From Actinomyces sp. Marseille-P3109 (GTDB taxonomy: Bacteria > Actinomycetota > Actinomycetes > Actinomycetales > Actinomycetaceae): a stretch of 38,778 nucleotides of DNA. The notes under the pieces were generated by a model that was not told the origin of the DNA, searched no databases, and saw nothing but the letters and a program-made list of their open reading frames with translations. The stretch lies in the NCBI RefSeq assembly GCF_900323545.1, contig NZ_OOHN01000007.1, forward strand, positions 1 to 38,778. Reading direction: 5' to 3'. Of the stretch, positions 19,001 through 29,600 are shown piece after piece (the first letter of the stretch is position 1; each line of letters starts with the position of its first letter). Made by a program: the position numbers and the translations under genes.

Positions 19001-20611
19001 CGTGTGTCAGAATGGCTACACAAGATTGGCGTCTGCCGAGGTGACAAGGTCGCCGTCGCCGTTCCCCGCTCCATGACCTGCATTGCGGCGATCCTCGGCA
19101 TCTGGCGGGCAGGTGCCGTGTATATCCCGATCGACCCAGCCCTGCCCGCCTCCCGTCGCGACATGATCCTTGAGGACAGTGAGCCGGTTACGATCATTTC
19201 TTCCGACCTCGCCAACGCCAGACCCTGGGCGTGCGTTGAATCGGACCACCTAGAGGTCACAATCACAACCGTTGACGACGCATATGCCTTTTTCACCTCG
19301 GGGTCCACCGGTCGCCCCCAAGGTGTCCTCGTGGGGCATGACGCTCTTGCGAACTTCCTAGAGTCAATGCAGCGAGTGGTCGAAACCACGGAGCTAGACC
19401 GCTGGATGTCTGTTACGACCATCTCATTCGATATTTCTCTCCTTGAACTCTTCCAACCCCTTGTCAGGGGCGCCGCCGTTGTCATCGCAAACGACGAGGA
19501 ACGGACCGACCCCGAGCAGATGTGGCGCCTCGTCCGCGAGACGGGGGTGACGACGATGCAGGCGACGCCTTCATTGTGGCGGTGCCTATGCGCCGACCAG
19601 ATGCCCAACATCGAAGACTTCCGTGTCCTTGTGGGAGGGGAGGCGCTAGACTCGACGTTAGCAGATCGACTCACCCGCAACGTCTCTACCGCCGTCAACG
19701 TCTACGGACCCACTGAAACGACGATTTGGTCCACAGCCGCATTCTTACACGATTCGCCGCCACCCTCGATCGGCCGTCCCACTCTCAACACGCACGCCTA
19801 CGTCCTAGATCGTGCCCTACATCCTGTACCCATTGGGGAGGTAGGAGAATTATGGATAGCCGGCACAGGGCTAGCCGACGGATACTTCAACTCCCCGCGG
19901 GTCACCGCCGCCCGGTTCGTGGCAAATCCGTTTGCTGAGTATCCCGGGCAACGGATGTATCGCACAGGTGACCTGGCTCGCTGGACCGAGCGGGGGGAGA
20001 TCGAATTTCTCGGGCGCAGCGATACCCAGGTCAAGTTGCGCGGCATGCGGATTGAACTCAGCGACGTTGAGCATCTCTTCATGCGCCACCCTGACGTGCG
20101 CCAGGTCCAGGTCGCCATGCAGGCTCAAGAGGGTGGGCTTGCACGACTCATCGCCTACCTTGTCCTTCAGGATCCTACACTAAAACAACCCCGCGCTCTC
20201 GAGGAGTTCCTCAAGCGCGAGGTACCTGAACACATGCACCCGTCCGTTACGGTCGTCCTTGATGCCTTCCCCCTTACCCCGAACGGCAAAGTCGACAGGA
20301 CACAGTTGCCGGAACCCAAAGCGGGTGACAACTCCTACATTTCTCCCTCATCCGATCTTGAAGTCACCCTCTGTCAGTTATTCGCCGAAGTGCTGGGCCT
20401 GGACCAGGTTGGGGTTTGTGATGATTTTGTCGCTTCCGGCGGCCACTCACTTACTGCAACCCGACTCGTTTCCCGAATCCGCACTAACCTAGGCGTCGAG
20501 GTTCCAATCCAGGAATTGTTCGCGGCCCGTACCGTCCATGAGTTGAGCGTCCGCTGGGACAAGTTTGAAACCACCCATCGACGTGCTATCACACGCAACA
20601 AGACGTACTAG
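13064..20611 (+). CDS. Two-module NRPS: C-(dead A)-PCP-E-C-A(Gly)-PCP (TioR-like)
   Basis: 2515 aa. C1 (1-450) has HHVLTDAYG near 133 and should accept the aryl starter. A degenerate A domain (455-920) lacks the usual catalytic motifs. PCP1 has FFQLGGDSIM (about 953). The epimerisation domain (1010-1450) has HHLVIDGVSW (1144), EGHGRD and NYLGRF (1370), so residue 1 is D. C2 (1465-1910) has HHILLDGWS. A2 (1925-2425) is intact: FTSGSTGRPQG, YGPTET, YRTGDL and PNGKVDR. Its hand-read code D-I-L-Q-L-G-V-I-W-K is one residue from the Gly code. PCP2 carries GGHSL (about 2457). The order, starter then D-residue then Gly, matches TioR of thiocoraline. ATG 13064 has AAGGAGG four bases upstream. The next NRPS follows after 12 bp. 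Confidence 0.95.
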   Translation: MTNGDLSAAQEAILVDQLLKPDTPNSTATIWRIRGTLDVRRLLNAITETIRETPALHVGFVADESSQLHAVPMLSTRWAPEFHDTTSNEQPEAGARALVLELCSRPFELSEGALFRIAVIRIAEQEHIMAMVLHHVLTDAYGVFDVLSQGIARAYRGLRQPSRGGPADDPLAGGVRDATYRQSPLFQEDSEFWQDYLSRTAPAARLPRNGIASSDITGGQWAALGTALGISSCTMAIPRDRIEGNIIAPAAPGSIGFPDLVMAAVVGFISRICASPRFTFSFTVNFRHGAYRTVPGLYSNAVPMSVEVPLEVSTRELAQRLSSERLEVLQHAEYNVALMKRVSSRTGSTRSPFGPVVNIMPFLAELDLAGAVGTLDGGIFGAPNEAMVSVFTDGSADSDLFVRIDAPAELYSVHDVRALGEVLTQYLTQALHHPDCPVGTLEFTQVTVAPAAAGNLLYSGSFLDIERMLTDNAVRQPDAPAISNGHTTMSHGDLADAVNRVRLLLADAGVQPGEVVALSLPISISLVPVQLALVLSGAITAPLPPGSPLVSISTSNGEGPAWLVSFAGLDEVVVTPVTDGIPMWKMSVTSASPRKADLPVRARLEPSSPCYFAGGITLTNAGLYGLLLRTAKAAQIRSDDRVLIRHAGWEPLCAILTGALILVPSHREIDTDATVAFISAGDLGEMAPSGHTATQVRAVVYAREPLPPVAYRDWEEAGGGQLTMGWSSDPSLPPLVLTPAQTSEPVEVLYGEIAVRDPHGFPVVHGFIGRLHAVLPETWTTSPISALPLLASIESDRLRLWGDIDRAVTTSAGILSLPSLERVVEAETGVSEAAARVLSAEAPTGLPRLAIYVVPADVGLLGGVESAMSFDAGLDLVNVRAVANAHVSGLATVTDIVVVGNIPRTSEGLPRPEELPLIAPVGVSRFPYTEQEQRIADLFRKVLGRSEVAAGDDFFQLGGDSIMAMRLSSLARRAGLALTVRDVFERRTVEGLAVRMTQAKSSAVPLGGGSSRLREYPLPPAAAVFNRADAFNRFAQWIAITTPAGLRSEALLAIVQQLLERHDALRSRRVGGSMVASEPGEFAADQILDIVQVPEAPTGFKIDALNTYAATALAHIDAQNGDLVRFVFLAGPTGTTGLLICAFHHLVIDGVSWQVILDDLATIYDSVLVDDECHLPHPSVTFAEWSYHLHHISTYPSSSSPGAWAAYLDGIPHDGVELDPDKDVTGTSETVHLELAAPLSRGLRTWIAERLECSIEDILLAAYIDALPESASRPVVVRMEGHGRDRTLPDGRDPAQTVGWFTTVYPLRIDVSDLAKSRPNASRFVTQTVYRVLRAKASLPSEVTSYVFEAYGRSQSLNAPSVPRADDVGFNYLGRFGAYEAGSPWAPSERTPVIVPATDPQMPLASVLNLDTASIGNADSEVITATFTFATRHLRREVVEKIAQDWQQNLSALHDLATDFPEDLFGMLARHVSSQEWDDLTQRYGQIEEIWPLTPLQRGLYYHWLRSSTAGDAYQLQFAFSLEGNVNADRLRTAVETTQRRLPNLRVIFVSSDSGEPLQVVLPAADNLVPFNVVDLRPGHSPSETTLQKLLAEARSSSFDLAASPPLEFTLYLLGEQTFCLSLTAHHILLDGWSLPLLLTEILQAYAQEGPYPTHIDTRFRSALRHIVDTEDLGATAWTTELQGLEAPLLLPGSLYVNEDAESVDFGEVAVVLGREQSARITTSAAALGVTTSVLLQSAWAVAISVVTGSEDVCFGNTVAVRPHEVEGSQECIGMLANTVPVRVHTKLEHTLADVARQVQATSLRTMDHWGVGLGQILAATNRQELFDSIVVVESFPIDHSALREASLAANLTVTGITPYSPTHYPFTLLAAADPVFSAMIQYRGGQSVRRRAERLSTALAAVLDTFIDAPLTRLAEIEQCTPGERERLIHTWNETTGDYPHVPVVEQFRRCAQQLPDNVAVIHDGSTWTYSELDLESARVSEWLHKIGVCRGDKVAVAVPRSMTCIAAILGIWRAGAVYIPIDPALPASRRDMILEDSEPVTIISSDLANARPWACVESDHLEVTITTVDDAYAFFTSGSTGRPQGVLVGHDALANFLESMQRVVETTELDRWMSVTTISFDISLLELFQPLVRGAAVVIANDEERTDPEQMWRLVRETGVTTMQATPSLWRCLCADQMPNIEDFRVLVGGEALDSTLADRLTRNVSTAVNVYGPTETTIWSTAAFLHDSPPPSIGRPTLNTHAYVLDRALHPVPIGEVGELWIAGTGLADGYFNSPRVTAARFVANPFAEYPGQRMYRTGDLARWTERGEIEFLGRSDTQVKLRGMRIELSDVEHLFMRHPDVRQVQVAMQAQEGGLARLIAYLVLQDPTLKQPRALEEFLKREVPEHMHPSVTVVLDAFPLTPNGKVDRTQLPEPKAGDNSYISPSSDLEVTLCQLFAEVLGLDQVGVCDDFVASGGHSLTATRLVSRIRTNLGVEVPIQELFAARTVHELSVRWDKFETTHRRAITRNKTY
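14426..15824 (+). other. Degenerate (pseudo) adenylation domain of module 1
   Basis: The fold is recognisable at its start (MLTDNAVRQPDAPAISNG and GVQPGEVVALSLP). The ATP-loop TSGSTG is replaced by FAGGITLTNAG, YGPTE by MGWSSD, and YRTGD by LRLWGDIDRAV. The catalytic Lys motif NGKxDR is replaced by SEGLPRPEEL. It cannot be expected to adenylate. PCP1 must then be charged in trans. Confidence 0.85.
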
Positions 20612-20623
20612 AAGGAGACCATC

Positions 20624-23600
20624 GTGACGATTTCTTTCGCGCAGCATCGCATGTGGTTTCTCAACCGCTACAACGCTTCGTCGCCGATTTACAACATCGC
20701 CGTCTCTCTCCATTTCCCTTCGGGGGTCGATCTCGCGGTCCTACGCACCGCATTCCATGACGTGCTCGCTCGCCATGACGTCCTGCGAACGACCTACAGA
20801 GACGTCGATGGTGAACCCGAGCCGTGCGTACAACCGGCGAACCAACGAGCCTTGCCCTGGTTCGACCTTGGCACAGTGAACCCAACCGAGGTCAGTGACC
20901 TTTGCACTGCAAGCGCCCGCATCTGCTTCAACCTCGCCAAGGACCTCCCTATCAGGGCGCACGTCATCGACACCGGACAGGCCGGAGTGGTGATGTGCCT
21001 CGTCGTGCATCACATAGCCTGTGATGGTGCCTCGCTCGGTATCGTCGCCGACGAACTCGTCCAGGCATACGCCTCACTGCGGACAGGTGTAGCCCCAGAA
21101 TGGGATGACCCCATGCTGCAATATGTCGACTATGCCGAGTGGCAGCGAGCCGAGCTGGGCGACGAAGACGATCCGAGCAGTCTCTACAACAAGCAACTCT
21201 CCTACTGGCGCGATGAGCTGGCGGGGCTCGATAAGCCGATCGCGCTTCCTTTCGACCGCGACCGCCCCGAACGGCCCACGAGCCGCGGTGCCAATGTCGT
21301 CGTCCAGGTACCGTCAGACATCCTGGACGGGCTCCGATCTCTGTCTCACGACGCTGGCAGTAGCGAGGCCATAGTCTTCCAGTCCGCCCTCGCCGCAACT
21401 CTGTCTGTGATCGGCGGAAATGAGGACGTGGCCCTGGGGGCGCCCATCGCGGGGCGCGTCGATGAAGCCCTTGAGGGGCTCATTGGCTTTCTCGCCAACA
21501 CGTGGGTTCTGCGTCTTCAGATCCGGCCGAATGATAGTTTCTCCACCCTCCTCGCATCTGCTACGGCCAAAGCCCTCGCCGCCTACGACCGGCAGGACCT
21601 GCCTTTCGAACGGGTCGTTGAGGTGCTCTCGCCCGAACGCGGACTCAGCCACCCACCACTGTTCCAGGTGGCGTCTGCCTGGCAGAGCGGCGTGGGACGC
21701 GAACTGGTGCTGGAAGGCGAGACCATCAACATGCAGCCAGTACACACAGCAACAGCTAAGTTCGAGCTGCTCTTTAACTGGATGCCCCACCCAGACGGAA
21801 GCGCAGTGCTTGACGTCGAGTACGCCACAGATCTCTTCGACGAAGATACAGCCCGTTGGCTCGTCGAAGCAGTTTTTGAGTTCATCCGGGCTGCCGTCCA
21901 GGACCCATCGCAATCGGTAGCAATGATCTCGCTACCCACCCGCCCCATCACAGCAAGTCTTAACTCATATCGCAATCGAGCTCTGTACGACTGGAATGCG
22001 ACAGAAGTTCTTTACCCCGACGCCGAGTTGATTCACTTGCCTATCGAGCGCCAGGCTGTGGCCTCCCCTGATGCTGTCGCCGTGCGTTCGCTCCTTGGTA
22101 ACGTAACATTCCAGGAGCTGAACGAACAAGCGAATGCAATCGCTTGGGAGCTTAAGCGCCAAGGCGTTGGTCCAGAGACGTTTGTTGGCGTGAGCACCGA
22201 ACGGTCCCCTGCCATGGTTTCGGCAGTACTCGGCATCCTCAAGGCGGGCGGTGCCTACCTACCCATCGGAACAACTCTACCCACCGATCGAGTGGCCGAG
22301 ATGGTCGCCTCGACATGCACCCAGATTATTCTCGTGTCGGGGACTAGTCATGAGTGGGCCACTCCCCCAGGAGTGCGCCTGATCAAAGTGGATGTCGTAA
22401 CCCGGACTCCGTCCCTCGATGTGCAGCGCAATCCCACACCCGTTGCGACGGCGGACAACTCTGCGTACGTCATCTTCACCTCCGGAAGCACCGGACGCCC
22501 GAAAGGGGTGCAGGTGACACACCGGCCGGTGCATAACCTCATCTGTTGGTGTCGCGCGTCGTACGGCTTCTCGGCTAGTGACGTTGGCTTCTGTGTCACA
22601 TCGCTTGACTTCGACCTGTCTGTGTTTGACATTTTCGGCGTGCTTGGTGCCGGCGGCAGCATCTACGTTGCGGATTACCTCGAACAGCGCGATCCCGAAC
22701 TACAACTGCGAGTTCTGCTGGATGAGGGCATCACGTACTGGAACTCCGTCCCCGGAACGCTCTATCGGGTTCTCGACGTTCTCAATGACCGTGGGCCGCT
22801 TACCACGACCGATGCCCTACGGCTCGTCTATCTCTCTGGAGACTTCACACCTCTGGATCTGCCAGACCGCCTGCACGCGCTGGCGCCCTGCGCTCAACTC
22901 GTAAGCCTCGGCGGCGCAACGGAAGCGACGGTATGGTCCAACCACCACGACGTCGTCGAGGTGGATCCCGCATGGCGAAGTATCCCTTACGGCCGGCCGA
23001 TCGCCAACGCTCGCTACTACGTCCTGGACGATGTTCTGGAGCCATGCCGTCCGGGCACTGAGGGAGACCTTTACATTGGTGGCGAGGTTCTGGCCCTCGG
23101 CTATGCGGGGGCGCCCGGACTGTCCGCGAGCCATTTCGTCAGCGATCCCTTCGGTCCGGCCGGCGCGCGAATGTACCGCACTGGTGACCGAGCCTCCTAC
23201 TTCGAGGACGGGATCATCGCCATCCACGGCCGCGCCGATGGCCAGGTCAAGATCCGAGGTTTCAGAGTTGAACTGGGTGAGATTGAGCATGCCCTGAACC
23301 ATCTGCCGGACATCGCCCATGCGATCGTTTCAGTTCCCAAGGATGAGTACGGGGAGCGCCAGGTAATCGCCCATGTCGTCCCAGACTACCAGGCGATAAC
23401 CGGATCCTCCGATGTCGCCCAACATGTTGTCGACTGGGAGGTTGTCTACGATCAAGGGTATGACTCCGAGAGCAATAACGAGCTGGGCGAGGACTACAGT
23501 CTGTGGACGTCAAGCTACACCGGTGAGCCGATACATGTTGATGATATGCGAGAATGGCGTGACGCCATAGTCGAAAGGATTTTGGCATCGGCCCCCGAGC

Positions 23601-26600
23601 GGGTGCTTGAGATCGGTGTCGGAACCGGCTTGATCCTCTCCAAGATCGCACCATATGTAGGTAGCTACCACGGCACTGACGTTTCCAGCGTAGCCATCGC
23701 TCGCCTCACTCGTCTGAAGACCGCCATGCCATGGAGCACCCGGGTTGAACTCTCTCACCAACCCGCAGATGACCCTACTGGTCTGCCAACCAGTCTTGAT
23801 GCCATCGTCATAAACTCTGTTGTCCAGTACTTCCCCCACGCTGACTATCTGAGAGAGGTGCTCGACACGTATTGGTCTCGGCTGGCCCCCGGCGGCGTCC
23901 TCGTAATCGGCGACGTTCGGCGACGATGGACCTACCGTACTTTCCAGACCGCAGTACAACACGCCCGCGCCCCGCATGCTCGGCCTGAGGAGCTCATGGC
24001 GGCAGTCATGCAGGCCGAGTTCTTGGAGAAGGAACTCCTAGTCGACCCAGAGTTCTTCGTCGATTGGGCATCCGTTTTCGACAACGCCACCGTCGATGTA
24101 CGGCTCAAGGACGTGGGGTTCGTGAACGAGCTCTCGCGCCATCGGTATGATGTGCTGGTTCACAAGGCAAAGGGACAATCTCCTCTCATAGATGCAGCCA
24201 ACCTTCCGACCGTGAAATGGAACGGTGACATGACGATCCTGCGCTCCCTCCTGGCCAGCGTCGAAGAACCCGCTGTCATCATAAGGAGTCTCGCCGACGC
24301 GACGATGCACAACGAGATCTCCCTCGCCCGCTCCGTGGGCACCGAGGAATCCGCTGACCCAGGTGTTCCTTCGGTCGACCGCGTCGCGTTGCGGACCGCA
24401 TGCCGAAACATGGGGTGGCATGCGGTGCTCACGCCCGCTCCCGAGGGGATAGACCTGATCGACATCGTTCTCGTGCGCGCCGAGCGCGGGGCCGCGTTGC
24501 TGACGCACGGTTTCCGGCCCCGGACAGGAGCGCTCCGCCTCGTAAATAACCCCTCCATGGCGAAGGCGGTCGGGGAACTACCAGCGCGGACACGCGATGG
24601 CTTGGCAAAGATCCTCCCGGGCTACATGATCCCGTCTGCTGTCATCCCGATCCCGAGTGTGCCCCTGACCGAAAACGGTAAAATTGACCGGGCGGCGTTG
24701 AGAAACCTCGCCCCGTCCGCTGGCAGCCTCGACCAAAACGCGACGGAGATTGAGGCGCAGATCGCGAGGATTTATGAATCAGTCCTCGGCCTAAGCAGTG
24801 TCAGCCTTGAAGACAACTTCTTCGAGATTGGTGGACACTCACTCCTCGCCACACGTGTGGCCAGCCGGGTGAGGGAAGAATTCGGCGTGGAGGTTCCCAT
24901 TCGTCTTATCTTCGATGCACCCACTGTGCGTGAGTTTGCCAGCCACCTCTCGCGTCTGCACGCCGGCCATGAGCGGGTGATTCCACAGAACCGGACTGCC
25001 CTCACACCGGCCTCCTACGCACAAAGACGATTATGGTTTCTCGACCGATTCGAGGGCCCTTCGCCCACATACGTCATCCCATTCTCCCTACGGCTTCGCG
25101 GTCCCGTTGACCGTGAGGCTATGCGCGCAGCAGTGGTTGATGTTGTTTCGCGGCATGAGGCCCTGCGCACGGTTTTCGTCGAGCGTGAGGGCAATGTGTA
25201 CCAGCAGGTCCTCGACATCGAGGTCTGTCATGTGCCCTGGACTGAGCAGGCCGTATCCGCCGACCAACTCAGCGAGGCGCTGAGCCGAGCCGCTCGAATG
25301 CCTTTCTCTTTGGACCGGGATCTCCCGATCCGTGCCGATTACATGATTCTACGACCCGACGACGCTGTGCTCCTGTTGTCGCTACACCACATCGCAGCCG
25401 ACGGATGGTCCCTGCCCAATCTGTCCAGGGACCTCAGCCACGCCTATAAGGCCCGACGGGCAGGCTTTGCACCGCAGTGGGAGCCGCTGCCCGTCCAGTA
25501 CGCTGACTACTCGCTGTGGCAACAGCGGGTCCTTAAGCAGGACGGACCGGGCTCGGTTCGCGATCAGCAACTAGATTACTGGCGCGAGGCACTTCGCGAC
25601 CTCCCCGATGAACTGCCAATCCGCTGGGACCACCCCCGCCCTGATGTATCTACATTTCAGGGGCGGACTGTGCCCGTGGAACTCAGCCATGACCAAGTCA
25701 CCCGCTTGCGGCGGTTGTGTCTCCTCACTGGGAGCACAATGTCGATGGCTCTGCATGCCTCCCTCGCCGCAGTATTGTCGCGCCTCGGGGCTGGTGATGA
25801 TGTCCCTCTCGGTGCGCCCATCGCTGGGCGCACGGACGAATCCCTGGAACCTCTTGTCGGCTTTTTCGTCAACACCTGGGTAGCACGCGTTTCGCTCGCC
25901 AATGATCCAACTCTCATGGAACTTTTGGAACGAGTCAAACGACAGAGCCTCGACGCTTATGCCAACCAGGACATCCCCTTCGAATACCTCGTGGACGAGT
26001 TGAACCCATCGCGTTCCACTGCACACCACCCTCTCTTCCAAGTGTGCTTGGCGCTGCAGAACAATCTCCGTCCGCAGTTCGACATTCCCGGGCTTGAGGT
26101 AACACATGAGCCGGTGGAGATGAGGGTCGCCCGCTTCGACTTGTTCTTCAACCTCTTCGAGGAGGTGGATTCCGATGGATTGGCGAGCGTGCGTGGCGAG
26201 GTCGAGTACTCGACGGACATCCTCGAACCCGAAACTGTCGCTCGGCTCATCGGGGCCTGGAAGACACTGCTCGACACCTGGCTTGCAAGCCCCGACACTC
26301 CACTGTCATCACTGTCCCTCGTTGAAGGTCAGCCAGCGATCACGCTGGCCGCTGTGGACAAACAGGGCCCGACGTTAGCTATCCTCCTGGAGAACGCCGC
26401 CAACCGCACGCGGCACCGGGCCGCCATCCGGTCTGCCGATGGCACCGCAGTCACCTTCGAACAGCTGTTTCGAGCATCGGACTCCGTGGCAGAGGCCCTC
26501 GTAGAACACCTTGGAGACAGCACGTCACCCATCGTGATCGACCTTCCGCGCTCCAGCTCCGCCATCGCGACGATTCTCGCCGCGGTGCGCCTTGGCGTCC

Positions 26601-29600
26601 CCTTCATCATCACCGATCCCACAGACGCGCGTGGGTGGACCGAGCGCATAATCCAGCACCTGAACCCGGCCGCCGTCGTTGACGCCCAGTTCATCGCTGA
26701 CGCCGTCGCCACTGGCGCCAGCGCGGCACCATCCCTTTCAAACGAGCAATCCACCGCGTGTTTTGTTGAGGCTGTTACACCAGACGGCCAGGTTCTTCTC
26801 GTTGGGCTGTCCAGAACGGAACTATTACAAAACTGTCAAGGGCCTGGAGACATCTTCAGGCTAGGTACGGACCCACAACGAGTAATCTGTTCCAGCAGCT
26901 TGCAGACTCTCGCTGGTGTCCTCGAAGTCTTTTCCTGCCTGCTTGGCGGTCACGAGATGGTCCTAAATGAGCCCTCGAACTCGCTGCCGCAGGATGTCAC
27001 TGCACTCTTTGGTGGACCTGAGCTCTACGAAATGGCGGAGACAGGCCGGGTCAGCCAAGTGGTCGTAACAACAGACGAGTTTGACGACACGCGTGCACGC
27101 GCGGCGTTGGACCGTTGTCCTGACAACGTTGTCCTCAGGGTTCTAGTAAATCTTTCCGGCTTCGCCCTCGTCCCACTTGGAGCTAAAGGCGGGGAGACGC
27201 AGATCCCTTCGCGTGACGAACGAGTCACTGCAGTGGACACTTTTGATAGGCCCCTTCCAAACGGGTTCTTCGGTGAATTGATCGTCACCGACGGATGGGC
27301 CGATCGCCCCGTTATTGTCTTCGGCCGGTCAACTTCGTCCTCTCCCCCCTGCACAGGTGACCTCGACGGGATTTGGCGACGCACCGGACGTCTCGCCCGA
27401 CTCATCGAGGATGGCACCGTCGAACTGCTTAGTGCAATGAGGTCGGTTCAAGTAACGAACCGTCCCTACCCCGATGCCCTCGTCCTGGACGCCCTAGAGG
27501 AACTGCCGTTCGTTGAAGAAGTCACGCTAGAGCCCCTTCCTTCTGCAAAGGGGGATCGGGTGCTTGCCCGCATCACCGAGTCAGTGTCGGCTTCAGCATC
27601 CTCAATTGACGAATATGTCGAACGTTGGAAGTCCCTCTACGAGTCACTTTATCAAGGAGCGTCGGCCGAAGGTTCCATCGGCTCGGACTTCCGTGGTTGG
27701 GTTCGCCGATCCAATCGTCAGCCCATCCCTATCGCCGAGATGGAGACTTGGCGTGACGCCACCGTCGAGCGGATCAGAGGACTGCACCCACGTCGGGCAC
27801 TGGAAATTGGAGCAGGAACTGGACTCCTGGCTGCCGAGTTGGCTGGTGATGTGAAGGAGTACTGGGCTACAGACGTTGCGATGGCCTCAATCGAACGCCT
27901 GCAGGAGCTCGGCTCTGCTTTCCCAGACATCGGAGACCGGCTCGTTCTACGCCGGCTCTCAGCCCACGAATGCGATTGCCTTCCCAGTGAGCACTTCGAC
28001 ACCATCATTCTCAATTCAGTGATCCAGTACTTCCCTCACACCGATTACCTACGCCAGGTCCTCCGGTCAGCTGTCAACATGCTTATGCCGGGCGGCAGTC
28101 TCTTTATCGGTGATGTACGGAGCCTCGACGAGCCTCATTCGGAGCAATCCATTAGGCCTCACAGAACGGACGAGTACGAGCTCCTCGTGTCACCAGAGTT
28201 CTTCCATAGCCTCCGTGCAGACTTTGACAATAAGGTGTCCATTGCGATCCATCTCAAGCGCGGAAACGACGACAATGAGCTTACCGCCCATCGTTACGAC
28301 GTCATCATTGTGAAGGAGCCCACCGTGGTGCGGGATGTTTCGACGGTGCGCAGTCTCAGATGGGGGGTCGACATCAATGACCTTAATGACCTCCGTGGCG
28401 CGGTTCACAACGAGGGCTCAGTGCGACTTTCCGGTCTGCTCAATCGTAGGCGCTTGCCAGTTGGCCGCGATCCCCACGAGGCTCTTGACCCGGAAGATCA
28501 GCACGCGTGGGGAGCAGCGAACGGAATCGAGGTTGCCTGCACCTGGTCCGCAAAAGACCCTACCCTGTTCGACGCTGTCTTCATGGTTCCACGCGCCCCG
28601 GAAGAAAGCCTCGACGGTCTCTATCTCTCAGCGTATACCGAATCTGATAGCGTTGCAAACAACCCACTGCGTGACGAACACAGCCGCCGAATCTGTGGGG
28701 CCGCCCGGCGGCATCTATCTAAAATCCTCCCTAGACGCTGGATACCAGAGCGCATCGAGTCGGGGAACTACCTTGTAACCAATTTTCGAACGACTCGGGA
28801 GGAAGCATCTTTCTCCCCTCTGGAAACAGAGGTGGCGAGGTTGTTCACGAACGTTCTCGAAGTCGATTCTGTTGGCCCAGACGACGACTTCTTCGATCTA
28901 GGCGGAAGCTCACTTCAGGTGATCCGCCTCGTTTGGCTCATCAACGAAGAACTCGGGATTGATGTTCCCGTGAGAGTGGTCTTCGAGCACGCGACTGTAC
29001 ACGAATTAGCGTGCCACATTGGCTCGTCCGCCCCAAGCCTCACGGCTGAAGACCCAACGGGTTCGGTGCTACCAATCAGGAGTACTGGCAAACTAGCACC
29101 GCTGTGGCTTATCCCTCCTGGCGGTGGCCTAGGATGGGCCTACCTCGGCTTTGCTACCCAGCTCGACAGGGAGCGGCCGGTGCTCGCCCTTCAGGCGCGC
29201 GGATTCCATGGTGAGGATCGCCCAGGAAGCATGTCGGAGGTCGTGCGCGACTTTGCACGCCAGATCGTGACATACCAGCCTAAAGGGCCGTATAATCTTG
29301 CTGGGTGGTCTCTTGGTGGACCTATCGCCCACGCGGTCGCAGCCGAACTACAGTTTATGGAGCGCGAGGTGAGGAGTCTCTTCGTCTTCGATGCCGGACC
29401 ATCGACAGAATTCAAGCATTTCCAGGTTCCCAACCCCGTAGTCGTGCGTCGCTACCTTGCGCACTATATGGGTCAGCTGTCCGGCGCCGAAGAGTTCGAG
29501 CAAGTCGTGGCTAGGTCCGGTGAACTCTTCGTCGAGCACTCACGCTTCATGACCGAGTACGCGTCTCCCTCATTCGCTGGAGACCTCACGCTCTTCGTGG

